NCBI GenBank assembly: GCA_964504445.1
Contig: CAZDEO010000023.1
Coordinates: 3,469 to 67,468 of the forward strand
Reading direction: 5' to 3'
Length of the DNA: 64,000 nucleotides
From: JACSRF01 sp964504445
Lineage (GTDB): Bacteria; Chloroflexota; Anaerolineae; Promineifilales; Promineifilaceae
Positions 38,377-46,247 of this stretch are shown piece after piece; position 1 is the stretch's first letter; each line of letters opens with the position of its first letter. The translations under genes and the position numbers were made by a program. Under the pieces are notes generated by a model that was given only the letters and a program-made list of their open reading frames with translations, had not been told where the DNA came from and did not search any database.

Positions 38377-38787
38377 TTATGCGCCTTCGCGTGATACGAT
38401 GCGTCTCCAAGCATGCAGAGAAAAAAAGACAACCGCCCCTAACTCTATGCCCCGGCCAACGAATAAAACCCAGGGATTCAGGGGAAGCATGATGCCCGCA
38501 ACTACGACCCATATTCCCACATTCAGTAGTACAAAAGCAACTTGCGCATATCTTTTTTGGGGACGACGCGGCTTTTGCCAATAGCGAGGTAAAATCCAAA
38601 ATGCCATGCCCATAGTGAGCTGCACAACCCAACCGAAGAGCAAGAACTCAATGTGTAGTGGCAGCCAATTCCACAATACCGGATACAACAAAATCCCCTT
38701 GTGGGCCAGCAAGAGTGCCCCAATGGTAAACCCCAGCAACAGGTACACAAAAGCGGCGCGAATATACCAACGAGTCAGGCTGGGCAT
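38377..38787 (-). CDS. 4-TM membrane protein, tandem paralogue B
   Basis: This is 136 residues from the ATG at 38787, one base after the stop of its paralogue; a longer frame overlaps that gene. It starts MPSLTRWYIRAAFVYLL and has four membrane helices. The second carries LPLHIEFLLFGWVVQLTMGMAFWILPRYW, whose His and FGWV/Q pattern recall a helix pair of heme-copper oxidase or nitric oxide reductase subunit I. I do not know a named family. Its position at the end of the nos/cytochrome cluster suggests heme or quinol chemistry in N2O or NO respiration; this is inference. A CxxCH or quinone motif is not seen. Confidence 0.7.
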   Translation of the reverse strand: MPSLTRWYIRAAFVYLLLGFTIGALLLAHKGILLYPVLWNWLPLHIEFLLFGWVVQLTMGMAFWILPRYWQKPRRPQKRYAQVAFVLLNVGIWVVVAGIMLPLNPWVLFVGRGIELGAVVFFSLHAWRRIVSREGA

Positions 38788-38788
38788 C

Positions 38789-39220
38789 TCATTCTCCGCG
38801 ATACCTGTCTTTGATCCGCGGCCAGGAAATGTACACAAATATCACGGCTGCTAACCATTGCAGCAGGGCTGATAATACCAGCAGCCAGCTAACCCAGGCT
38901 GCGGGGCGTGTGGCGTTGAGTGGTTCCCCCACCACGCGCAGCAACAGGCCAATGTTCAATAAAATGTAGCTTGTCCATCCCAGGCTGACATTTCCCCGCG
39001 GCCGCACACGGGTAATGATCGGAAACATCCAAAAAATTACGCCAAAAATCATTTGGGTGACCCAACCGACGAGGAAAAGATGAAAGTAAGCGGGGTTCAT
39101 GTAGCGGAGGAAGGCTGGCAGACTGGCAGGCTGTGGCAGCGCCAAAACGAGAGCCAATAGTAAGGAGGCAGCCAGATAGACAAAGGCTGATTTAATGTAC
39201 CATCTTGTTAGTGGGGGCAT
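38789..39220 (-). CDS. 4-TM membrane protein, tandem paralogue A
   Basis: This 143-residue protein starts MPPLTRWYIKSAFVYLA and is clearly related to the next gene (38377). It has four membrane helices, and helix 2 carries a His in NPAYFHLFLVGWVTQMIFG, ending in WMFP. The gene overlaps the 3' end of the NnrS-like gene by 29 bases, which points to coupled translation. The pair may assemble as a heterodimer that binds heme, by analogy with oxidase subunit I helices; this is inference only. It is conserved in layout with the rest of the respiratory cluster. Confidence 0.7.
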   Translation of the reverse strand: MPPLTRWYIKSAFVYLAASLLLALVLALPQPASLPAFLRYMNPAYFHLFLVGWVTQMIFGVIFWMFPIITRVRPRGNVSLGWTSYILLNIGLLLRVVGEPLNATRPAAWVSWLLVLSALLQWLAAVIFVYISWPRIKDRYRGE

Positions 39221-40358
39221 AAGGGGTCTCCTTATCTGATCCGTTCTTTCTGCGGCGCAAGGCGGCCACGGCCGTTACCAGCAAAAACAGCACAATTGCC
39301 ACCTCGTTGAGCAAACCACCCCAACGCCGCACCGACAGCCACAGCAACAAATCACCCACCACTCGCAAAATCAGCGAAAGATGCAGCAGCGCCAGATGAA
39401 CATAAAAAAACGGCGAATACGGCACCTGTACACCCAAAACGGCAGGCAAAATCACCGGCGCGTGGCCAAAAATCATGGAGAATACGAATCCCAAAAATAT
39501 GGTATGCATCAGGGCATCATATATGGGGCCAGCCACATACTGCCCGCCATAAACCAGCCAGAGCAGCCCCCCGACAGTTAGCCAGACGTAACCGGGCAAA
39601 AGACAGGCAGCAATGAAACGGGTCAGACCCCTGAGCCGGATGGTGCGCCGGGCAATGTCGAAGCGCAACAGCCAGACGCCCAAGGCCACCAGGGCCGCGC
39701 CCGCCAGGCGCAACCCAACATCCAAAGATGCCAGCGATGCCAGCAGCCCGGCAAAAAAGAAGGCAATGATAACGACAAAGGATATGCGGGCTGCGCCTTT
39801 CAGCAGCAGCACCCGCGCCAATTCCAACCGCTCACCGGCAATAGTAAGGATGAGAAAACCAGCCCACCAGGGCACAACACGAAAAATGGGCCAGCCCGCC
39901 AGCGATAATCCATTACCTACCAGCCACAGCCCCGCGCCTGTACCCATAATCAGGTGGTCCAGGGTAGGCTGTATGCGGTAAATGACCACAAAAATGCAAA
40001 CCAACCCCAAAGATCCCAGAGTGCTCAAGCCCCGTGGCACGGCCGTTGGCAGGGTTAAAAAATAGGCCAGCACCCCTAACCCAGCCAAAAGTGGCGCCAG
40101 ATAAGCTAGTCGTCGGCCATGCCGATGGTAACTAAGGGCGATAGCTCTTTCCAGACTAATTAACGTGCCTAGAAAACCGGAAACCATCAAGGGGCCATGC
40201 TGGGTTGGAAGGCGCAGGTAAAGCGGCGGTAGTCGCCAGCCCAGACGCAACAGCCCAGCCCACAAGCCGGCTAGCAGCGCTGCCGCAGCCAACAACAGTA
40301 ACGGCGCGTGCCATCGAAAACGGCCGTTTCTAGTTGCGGGAGATCCACTTTGGGCCAT
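39192..40358 (-). CDS. NnrS-like polytopic membrane protein
   Basis: This 388-residue protein has about twelve membrane helices with several membrane-embedded His. HGPLMVSGFLGTLISLERA (about 53-71) and LMHTIFLGFVFSMIFGHAP (about 283-301) are the most NnrS-like; both place His next to Gly/Pro at helix ends. NnrS is a heme- and copper-containing protein that counters nitric oxide stress, often encoded near denitrification genes. The match is by pattern and not certain; another heme-copper-like membrane protein is possible. It lies in the nos cluster downstream of the DUF1858 gene. Confidence 0.7.
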   Translation of the reverse strand: MAQSGSPATRNGRFRWHAPLLLLAAAALLAGLWAGLLRLGWRLPPLYLRLPTQHGPLMVSGFLGTLISLERAIALSYHRHGRRLAYLAPLLAGLGVLAYFLTLPTAVPRGLSTLGSLGLVCIFVVIYRIQPTLDHLIMGTGAGLWLVGNGLSLAGWPIFRVVPWWAGFLILTIAGERLELARVLLLKGAARISFVVIIAFFFAGLLASLASLDVGLRLAGAALVALGVWLLRFDIARRTIRLRGLTRFIAACLLPGYVWLTVGGLLWLVYGGQYVAGPIYDALMHTIFLGFVFSMIFGHAPVILPAVLGVQVPYSPFFYVHLALLHLSLILRVVGDLLLWLSVRRWGGLLNEVAIVLFLLVTAVAALRRRKNGSDKETPYAPTNKMVH

Positions 40359-40380
40359 AAATTAAACCGCAGACAAAACT

Positions 40381-40590
40381 CTACGCCTCGTTTTGAATAG
40401 TAGTCAACAGTTCGGCGATAAACGCGTCCGGATCAAGCCTGTAAACCTGGGCAGCATCCGCCACAGTGTAGAAAGGGGCCACAGCACAGCCCACACAGGC
40501 CATCTGATGCCTTTGGAAGATAACGGCCGTTTCTGGCCAGCGCTGAAACAATTCTTCTAGCGTTAGTTTTTCCAGCTCTTCAGCAGTCAT
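40381..40590 (-). CDS. DUF1858-type redox disulphide protein
   Basis: This is 69 residues from ATG (MTAEELEKLT), one base after the Crp/Fnr stop; GATGAGG inside the end of that gene is the likely Shine-Dalgarno. The fold matches small DUF1858 proteins linked to hybrid-cluster proteins and nitrogen-oxide metabolism: LEELFQRWPETAVIFQRHQM, then the redox pair CVGC (about 32-35) and a helical end. The two Cys may form a disulphide or bind a metal. It is certainly in the same transcript as the regulator. Its location agrees with a role in nitrogen-oxide respiration or sensing. Confidence 0.82.
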   Translation of the reverse strand: MTAEELEKLTLEELFQRWPETAVIFQRHQMACVGCAVAPFYTVADAAQVYRLDPDAFIAELLTTIQNEA

Positions 40591-40591
40591 C

Positions 40592-41317
40592 TCATACCTC
40601 ATCCACATCCAAAAACGGATCCGCCGTCAAATCCTCCGCCAGCACCACCACTTCGTGCGCCTTGCGCAAAATGACCTGCTTGCGATAACTCACAATCCAC
40701 CCTGCCTGTTCCCATTTACTCAAAATTCGGCTGACATTATACAAGTTCGTACCGGTCATCTCCGCAATATCCTGCCGGGCCAGGGGAACGTCAATTAGCA
40801 CACCCTCTTCCACACGCTTGCCAAACTGGCGCACCAGCCGCAGCAGCGTCCGCGCAATGCGCTGCTCCACTCGCTTCGTCGAAACATCCCGAAATCGCTC
40901 TTGCAAACGGGTGAAGCGACTACCCATCATCTTCATGCCATTCAAGGCCAATTGTGGATGTTGCAACATCAGCCGTTTCATCTCATCCCGATGCCAGCCC
41001 ACCGCCTCACACGGCTCAATGGCTTCAGCCGACAGAGGGTACGCTACCTCATTCAGGGCGACGATGATGCCGAGACCTTGCCCCGGCCCAAAATAGTTGA
41101 CCACAACCTGCTCCCCTTCTGGCGTAAGTTGAACCAACTTAACCCGCCCGCTGTATAAAATATAGAGCCATTCCGACGCTTCCCCCTGGTGGAAAAAGAA
41201 ACTGCCCGGCTCAACGTGACGCAGATGCCCTTCCTTGAGAATGGCCTGGCGCGCTGGGTCATCCATGTCACGCAACAAAAAACAGCGTTTTACAACTTCG
41301 TGGTAAGTGTCACCCAT
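40592..41317 (-). CDS. Crp/Fnr-family transcription regulator
   Basis: This 241-residue protein has an N-terminal cyclic-nucleotide-binding-like barrel (LRHVEPGSFFFHQGEASEWLYI, LVQLTPEGEQVVVNYFGPGQ), a long dimer helix (LMLQHPQLALNGMKMMGSRF) and a C-terminal winged helix. The recognition part is LARQDIAEMTGTNLYNVSRIL. Fnr-type N-terminal Cys clusters are absent, so it is not a classical 4Fe-4S oxygen sensor; a Dnr-like heme/NO sensor is plausible. The HTH lacks the usual E-SVSR glutamate pattern (it reads NLYNVSR), so the operator may differ from TTGAT-N4-ATCAA. Its place in the nos cluster suggests control of those genes. Confidence 0.88.
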   Translation of the reverse strand: MGDTYHEVVKRCFLLRDMDDPARQAILKEGHLRHVEPGSFFFHQGEASEWLYILYSGRVKLVQLTPEGEQVVVNYFGPGQGLGIIVALNEVAYPLSAEAIEPCEAVGWHRDEMKRLMLQHPQLALNGMKMMGSRFTRLQERFRDVSTKRVEQRIARTLLRLVRQFGKRVEEGVLIDVPLARQDIAEMTGTNLYNVSRILSKWEQAGWIVSYRKQVILRKAHEVVVLAEDLTADPFLDVDEV

Positions 41318-41326
41318 GATAGCGGC

Positions 41327-41332
41327 ATTATA
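41327..41332 (-). promoter_or_regulatory. TATAAT box before the Crp/Fnr gene
   Basis: On the minus strand a perfect TATAAT ends 9 bases before the ATG at 41317, so the regulator can be expressed apart from the upstream nos genes, probably leaderless. A clear -35 was not found. Confidence 0.5.
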
Positions 41333-41419
41333 ACATTGAAATGATGAAGCGCCGCTTTGGGGGCAACAGGCAGAATAGCCATGCTGTCTACCCGTTACCC
41401 CCTTCTTGTGCGCCCTGCC

Positions 41420-41827
41420 TTACTCGTGCAAAGCGCGTATATAGGCAATGATGTCCATGATTTGCTCGTCGGTCAGGGCCGGGTTGCCACCCTTAGGCGG
41501 CATGTCCACACCCGTCGTGTTGTCCGGGTGGCTGATAGGCCGCCCTGTCTTGATGAAGGCCAACAGCTCATCATCGGTTTGGCTGGGCACAAAATCGCTG
41601 GTGGTGAATGGTTTGCCCAGCCCTTCTACGCCGGCTCCGGCAACGCCATGACAAGCGATGCACACTTCATTGTATTTCGCTTCTCCGGCCACAGGGTCGC
41701 CTGTGCTGACCGGCACACTCCCGGTATCCCCGCCGCTGCCCGACGAAGCCGAAGGTTCACTCCCACCACCACAAGCCACCAACAACATCAACAAACCAAC
41801 CAACAAAACAACCACTAACTTTTTCAT
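41420..41827 (-). CDS. Lipoprotein mono-heme cytochrome c
   Basis: This 135-residue protein has a signal peptide ending in the lipobox LVAC (Cys19) and a Gly/Ser linker (to about 45). A class I cytochrome c follows, with heme-binding CIACH (about 56-60) and a likely axial Met in VDMPPKGGNP. The last helix is IMDIIAYIRAL. It is anchored to the outer face and placed directly after nosL in the cluster, so it is the best candidate for the electron donor to NosZ, like the NosC cytochromes of other Sec-type systems. GGAAGAAGAGAAG precedes the ATG. The gap before it holds tandem repeats. Confidence 0.9.
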   Translation of the reverse strand: MKKLVVVLLVGLLMLLVACGGGSEPSASSGSGGDTGSVPVSTGDPVAGEAKYNEVCIACHGVAGAGVEGLGKPFTTSDFVPSQTDDELLAFIKTGRPISHPDNTTGVDMPPKGGNPALTDEQIMDIIAYIRALHE

Positions 41828-41847
41828 CTTCTCTTCTTCCTTTATTT

Positions 41848-41943
41848 AGCGTTTTAGCGTTTTAGCTTGTCAGCCAGTCAGCCAGTCGGCTTGTCAGCCA
41901 AAACCCCTCTCTATCTCTATCTCTACACTCTATCTCTACACTC
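41848..41943. repeat. Composite short tandem repeats between nosL and cytochrome c
   Basis: Three successive degenerate tracts: (GCGTTTTA)n, (CAGCCAGT)n with CGGCTTGTCAGCC, and (CTCTATCT / CTACACT)n. Together they fill most of the 120 bases between the cytochrome start (41827) and the nosL stop (41948). They encode nothing recognisable and could form RNA structure affecting the ratio of the two products. Confidence 0.75.
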
Positions 41944-41947
41944 TACC

Positions 41948-42430
41948 TCAATGATTGTGCATCATCGCCGGCCGAATCTCTTGGGATTGCAATTCGCTAA
42001 ATGTCAGCACCACCGCCCCGTCCACGCCAAAAGCCAACGCTTCGGCCGTTTGCCGGTCGGCAAACGAGACAATATCAAATCCCATCGGCGTGGAGACGCC
42101 CGCATTCATCACAAAAATGGCCTCTTCGGCGTTGAGCCATTCGCCGCTGGTGTAATCGTGGACCCACCAACTGGCAACCTCATCACCACTTTCGGCCGGG
42201 TAGAGCAACATACAACCGACATCATCAAAGCGGCGGGCTTCGCCGTCGGTTGTCCAGTACGCCGTCGCCATCACCTCTTCATTGACCAACATCTTGCACC
42301 GGTCGCATCCATCTTGCCCATAAACAAATTCGGGTGGCTGATCGAAATCAACCTTTTGCTGACAGCCGGCCATCAGCAAGATGAAGACCCACAAAAAAAG
42401 AACATGCCTAACACGAAATCGTTTGATCAT
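41948..42430 (-). CDS. nosL: NosL copper chaperone lipoprotein
   Basis: This is 160 residues from the ATG that overlaps the nosY stop by one base (TAATG). A signal peptide ends in the lipobox LMAGC. The mature part has the NosL copper site CDRCKM (about 41-46), ACYWTTDGEARRFDDVGCML, and WVHDYTSGEWLNAEEAIFV. NosL binds Cu(I) and delivers it for the CuZ centre of nitrous-oxide reductase on the outer face of the membrane. His residues cluster at the C-terminus (MMHNH). Order nosD-F-Y-L is the standard one. Confidence 0.93.
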   Translation of the reverse strand: MIKRFRVRHVLFLWVFILLMAGCQQKVDFDQPPEFVYGQDGCDRCKMLVNEEVMATAYWTTDGEARRFDDVGCMLLYPAESGDEVASWWVHDYTSGEWLNAEEAIFVMNAGVSTPMGFDIVSFADRQTAEALAFGVDGAVVLTFSELQSQEIRPAMMHNH

Positions 42431-43263
42431 TATAAGACTCCCTTCCGTTTGAAAATTTGGGTGGCGGCCACGAAGGGCACAGCCACCCACAACAATAAAA
42501 GACCGGCCAACAACGGCCGTAACTGCGCCCCATACGTCCGAAACGCATACACCCCCACCGGCCCTAACACCTCTAAATTACTGCGTAAATCCAAAATGGC
42601 GGCGATTTTGAACAATTGGAGCGGGTTGATCAAGGCCAACAAGAAGAGTTGATTGGGGTCTAACTGCAAAACCAACGCCGAACCCATCAGCCCCAAATCA
42701 CCAAAAAAGACGAGGATAAGCCACAGAAACAAGGCCAAGCCAACGGCCGTTGCCCCCCTCTGTACCAACGCCGAAATGAGATACCCCACGCTGAGGGTCG
42801 CCACCGCCAGCAAGCAAGCCAACAGGAGCAGAGCGACATAGGTACGCACTTCGCCACCGCCGCCGTTAAGGGTGATGAGCACGGCCGTTAAGCCAAACCC
42901 CAACCCAATCGCCGCCACCAACGCCAACGCCAGCCCCAAAAACTTGCCCAGCAGTAACTCTGCCTGATTGATCGGTTGCGCCATCAAGTAGAGGAGCGTC
43001 CCCTTATCCCGCTCACTGGCGAGGCTCAACGCCCCCAACGTCAACCCCATCAGCGGCACAATCAGCAGGATGAGATTGATGAGGCTGGCACTGGTACGGC
43101 CGTAGCCCGCCAGCCCACTACTTCCCACGCCCGAAAGCGTCATCCACGCCAGCGACAGCGACAAACCGGCAAACGCCAGCGCGTACAACAAAAACCAGCG
43201 ATTGCGCCGCGCATCCCGCAACTCTTTCTGTAAAATCGTCACCACATTTTCAAAATCAATCAT
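42430..43263 (-). CDS. nosY: NosY ABC-2-type permease
   Basis: This is 277 residues from the ATG at 43263, with GTGGAG upstream and a 4-base gap after nosF. An ABC-2 permease with six membrane helices; a soluble loop between the first two has LSGVGSSGLAGYGRTSASL. The conserved ASERDKGTLLYLMAQPI element (about 98-114) marks this permease family. With NosF it forms the transporter that works with NosD to assemble the copper centre of NosZ, possibly by moving a sulphur species. It overlaps nosL by one base. Confidence 0.92.
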   Translation of the reverse strand: MIDFENVVTILQKELRDARRNRWFLLYALAFAGLSLSLAWMTLSGVGSSGLAGYGRTSASLINLILLIVPLMGLTLGALSLASERDKGTLLYLMAQPINQAELLLGKFLGLALALVAAIGLGFGLTAVLITLNGGGGEVRTYVALLLLACLLAVATLSVGYLISALVQRGATAVGLALFLWLILVFFGDLGLMGSALVLQLDPNQLFLLALINPLQLFKIAAILDLRSNLEVLGPVGVYAFRTYGAQLRPLLAGLLLLWVAVPFVAATQIFKRKGVL

Positions 43264-43267
43264 CGGG

Positions 43268-44122
43268 TTACTCCACTGCAAAATCTTCGACCACAATGCC
43301 CGCTTCATGGAGCAAATGGATCGCCTGCCCTTTCTGACCCGGTTTCACCTGTACCCGCACCCCGCGCCCATTTTGGCTCACCGGCAACCCGGCCGCATGA
43401 AGGGCATGGATGGCCGGCGCAATCCTCGGCGGGGGCAAGTAAAGATGAAGCGTCGTCTCCCAGCCCAATTGCCGCTCCAGCTCATGCGGGGCGGCATTCA
43501 CCACCAGTTTACCCGCCTCCAACAACAGCACCCGATCCGCCAGCGCGGTGATCTCCTCCAAGCGATGGGAGGAGAAGACGAGCGTTTTGCCTTGCTGGTT
43601 GAGATCATGAAGCAACAGCAGAAAATCTTCGCGGGCGCGGATGTCTAAATTCGCCGTCGGCTCATCCAAAATGAGCAGGGGCGGGTCGGAGAGCAAGGCC
43701 AACGCCAACGCCAGCCTCTGCTTCAACCCGCCGGACAGATTTTGCACCTGTTTGGACAGATGGCTGGTGAGATCAAGCCGCTCTAGCAGGGGGGTGAAGT
43801 CGGTGCCGTTGGGCAATTTCCGCAGGCGAGCGTAAAAGGTGATTGTTTCGGCGACGCTCATGTCGTCGTGGAAGGTTAGTGCCTGCGGCACAAAGCCCAC
43901 TTGCTGGCGCACCGTTTTGCCCTGCTTTTGCACGTCTAAGCCGTTGATCCGTATCTGGCCTTCAAAGGGGAGGAGGTGGAGCAAACAGCGCACGGCCGTT
44001 GTTTTACCAGCCCCATTCGCCCCCCACAAGGCCACCGCTTCCCCTGTTTGCACTGTGAAAGAGAGATCGTCAACGGCCGTTAACCGGCCAAATCGTTTCG
44101 TCAAATTCGTTACTGTAATCAT
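43268..44122 (-). CDS. nosF: NosF ABC transporter ATPase
   Basis: This 284-residue ATPase has Walker A GANGAGKTT (about 34-42), Q-loop FVPQALTF, signature LSGGLKQRL (about 129-137), Walker B LLILDEPTANLD (about 150-161) and the switch His in SSHRLEEI. This is a complete ABC-2-type ATPase set. The C-terminal 70 residues form the usual small regulatory region. It follows nosD with 20 bases between and is followed by nosY with 4, so the three are one operon. Role: energising NosY for copper-site maturation. Confidence 0.93.
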   Translation of the reverse strand: MITVTNLTKRFGRLTAVDDLSFTVQTGEAVALWGANGAGKTTAVRCLLHLLPFEGQIRINGLDVQKQGKTVRQQVGFVPQALTFHDDMSVAETITFYARLRKLPNGTDFTPLLERLDLTSHLSKQVQNLSGGLKQRLALALALLSDPPLLILDEPTANLDIRAREDFLLLLHDLNQQGKTLVFSSHRLEEITALADRVLLLEAGKLVVNAAPHELERQLGWETTLHLYLPPPRIAPAIHALHAAGLPVSQNGRGVRVQVKPGQKGQAIHLLHEAGIVVEDFAVE

Positions 44123-44142
44123 AAAATCACCCTTTCACCCCG

Positions 44143-45534
44143 TCACCTTGCCACCACATACCGTCGCCAATGAACGCGGGGCACCACGCCCACCACCGCC
44201 ACTGCCAGCAACAAAATCACGCCAGAGAGGATCGGCCACAAAGGACTGACGGTGCGGGGTAGCGGCGGGGTGTCGCTGGGGATGTAGGGCTGGGTCAACG
44301 GCCGTTCGTCTACCAATTTCGGTTGTGGCTTCACCAGCGGGAACGCCTTCGCCGCAAAATCCAGCGCATTCGTCGCCGGGCTGTACACAAACAGCCGCAA
44401 ATTGGGCGACCTCTGCATCAAATTCTCAAACAGTCGCTCCGAGCGGTACGCCATCTCCCCTAAGCCATCGCCGTCGGCATCATAACCAGCGTAATCGCTC
44501 CAGTAATTGCCCCGATTCGCCACTGTCCATTCGTTAATGCCCGGCTTGCCACCGCCGGCAATCGCCACCTGCTCTTCATTTTCGATAAAACTGTTGTTGG
44601 CAAATTGATTGTGGCGCACGGCGGGCATCATCTCTACGCCGATGTCGTTATAAGCGAACAGGTTGCCGCTAAAAAGGCCGACGCTATCCACTTCACGCGG
44701 TGAACCATCTAAATAAGCCCCCACGCGATTGTTGAGGAAGAGGTTTTCCATAATTTGGGCGTCGTCCACATCTTTTAGCCCAATGCCGTACCCGCTGGGG
44801 CCGCGATTGCCGGCCACCGTGTTATTGACCATTTGCAAGCGGCGGCTGTACATGAGGAACGCGCCGACGGAGTTGTTGAGCAGTTGGTTTTGGCTGATGA
44901 GGGCGTCGTCGCAATACATGAAGTGCAGACCGTAACGGCCGTTACTAACCACATTCCCGCGCAAAGTGAGCCGTTCCGAATACCACAACACCACGTCACG
45001 GCCGTTGGTCACCCCATTGTTTTCGATAAGCACGTCATTACTCGACCACACCCGAATGCCATCTCCGCGACGAGGTACCTCCAGCGGCTTACTGCTGATC
45101 TGGTTGTCACGGATGACGCTATTCGATGCTTCGCGCAGGTAAATGCCAAACAGCGTCGCCTCAAACCGATTGCCGACAAGAGTCAGCCGTTCCGCTTCCC
45201 CCGCTACGCCAGAATTTTCGGCGTCGAGAGAATGGCCGCTGTTGCGAATGAGAAAGCCCTGCACGGTGATGTCGGGCGCGGTGAGGCGCAGAACCGTCCC
45301 CGTTCCCCCGCCATCAATGACCGGCCAATTTTCACCGATGAGGGTCAGCGGCTTATCAATCACCAGATGGCCGTGAAAAACGCCCCCGTTGACGATGAGC
45401 GTATCCCCCGCTGAGGCTTGGGCGATGGCGTCGGCTAACTGATCGGCAGAAACGGCCGTTTCTGCCCCAGCCACCGGTTGGACCCACAGCCAGCCCAAAA
45501 GCAACACAAGCAACCCGGCGACTTTGCGGCTCAT
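44143..45534 (-). CDS. nosD: NosD periplasmic/outer-face copper-site maturation protein
   Basis: This 463-residue protein has a Sec signal peptide (about 1-24, VQPVAGAET), then a right-handed beta-helix (CASH/pectin-lyase fold) of many N-x-(I/V) turns from about 70 to 330. Examples are RLTLVGNRFEATLFGIYLRE, SNSVIRDNQISS and DVLIENNGVTN. A C-terminal membrane helix is at about 430-452. This is the typical NosD layout, with the membrane tail seen in Sec-type clusters. It overlaps the preceding gene by 4 bases (ATGA). NosD cooperates with NosFY in building the sulphide-bridged CuZ site of NosZ. Confidence 0.93.
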   Translation of the reverse strand: MSRKVAGLLVLLLGWLWVQPVAGAETAVSADQLADAIAQASAGDTLIVNGGVFHGHLVIDKPLTLIGENWPVIDGGGTGTVLRLTAPDITVQGFLIRNSGHSLDAENSGVAGEAERLTLVGNRFEATLFGIYLREASNSVIRDNQISSKPLEVPRRGDGIRVWSSNDVLIENNGVTNGRDVVLWYSERLTLRGNVVSNGRYGLHFMYCDDALISQNQLLNNSVGAFLMYSRRLQMVNNTVAGNRGPSGYGIGLKDVDDAQIMENLFLNNRVGAYLDGSPREVDSVGLFSGNLFAYNDIGVEMMPAVRHNQFANNSFIENEEQVAIAGGGKPGINEWTVANRGNYWSDYAGYDADGDGLGEMAYRSERLFENLMQRSPNLRLFVYSPATNALDFAAKAFPLVKPQPKLVDERPLTQPYIPSDTPPLPRTVSPLWPILSGVILLLAVAVVGVVPRVHWRRYVVAR

Positions 45535-46190
45535 GTCCCGACTCCATCCACCAGAGGTTTGTACGCTCGCCGGTGGGCATACAGGGCGGCGATGGTCAAA
45601 AAGCCGGCCAAAAAAGCAAGATAAATGCCGATTTGAAACTCAGCAATGGTGCGGAATTGCGCCACCGTCCCTTCGCCCCAGATGGGGGGCACAAAGGGTT
45701 TGATCGCCCCGCTTAACGGCGCGGTGGGGTCAAGGTTGAGGCCAAAATGGCGCATCCAAAAGTACATATCGGCCAAAAAGACGTAGGGTATCAGGATGGC
45801 GGGCAAGGCGAGCAAGGCCGCCCATTTGGTGTGAATGAAAACGGCCGCGCCTAGCAACATCGCCAAAATCGTAATCGCCGCAATGCTGACTGACCGCTCT
45901 AACTGCGCCGCTTCGCCCAACGGCCGCATCCCGATGTAATGGTTCAGCCCGTCAATCTCAAACACATCGCCGGTCATGCGGTTGACATACACCTGCACCG
46001 ACAGCCCGCCCGGATATTGGGGTGCCATCAAGGTCATCTTCCAGTAGGGCAAAAAGAGGGAGATCAGCAGGAGCAAAGCGGCCGTTATCAGCAGAATGGT
46101 TGGCAACCAATACCGCCAGCGATCTTCGTTAGCTACATCGGCCGGAATGCGGGGGCCGATGATCTTTTTCAATGCGTTCATGGGTCTCAT
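45531..46190 (-). CDS. NosB-like polytopic membrane protein of Sec-type nos clusters
   Basis: This is 219 residues from the ATG at 46190; MNALKK at 46181 is an alternative. Four to five membrane helices. The first outer loop has a conserved-looking stretch (TLMAPQYPGGLSVQVYVNRM followed by GDVFEIDGLNHYIGMRPL) that I associate with the protein encoded just after clade II nosZ. Such membrane proteins (NosB-like) are thought to take part in electron transfer or assembly. The start codon sits directly against a perfect 21-bp hairpin, so translation may depend on its unfolding. It overlaps nosD by 4 bases. Confidence 0.75.
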   Translation of the reverse strand: MRPMNALKKIIGPRIPADVANEDRWRYWLPTILLITAALLLLISLFLPYWKMTLMAPQYPGGLSVQVYVNRMTGDVFEIDGLNHYIGMRPLGEAAQLERSVSIAAITILAMLLGAAVFIHTKWAALLALPAILIPYVFLADMYFWMRHFGLNLDPTAPLSGAIKPFVPPIWGEGTVAQFRTIAEFQIGIYLAFLAGFLTIAALYAHRRAYKPLVDGVGT

Positions 46191-46239
46191 GGTTTTTGAT
46201 GCGTGATGCGTAAGGTTCACGCATCACGCATCAAAAACC
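46191..46239. other. Perfect 21-bp inverted repeat between nosZ and the next gene
   Basis: Arms at 46191-46211 and 46219-46239 are exact reverse complements (core GATGCGTGATGCGT) with a 7-base loop AAGGTTC. It starts 8 bases past the nosZ stop and ends at the base before the downstream ATG at 46190. No T-run follows. It could protect the nosZ mRNA 3' end or dampen expression of downstream genes. Confidence 0.85.
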
Positions 46240-46247
46240 CGTATCAG

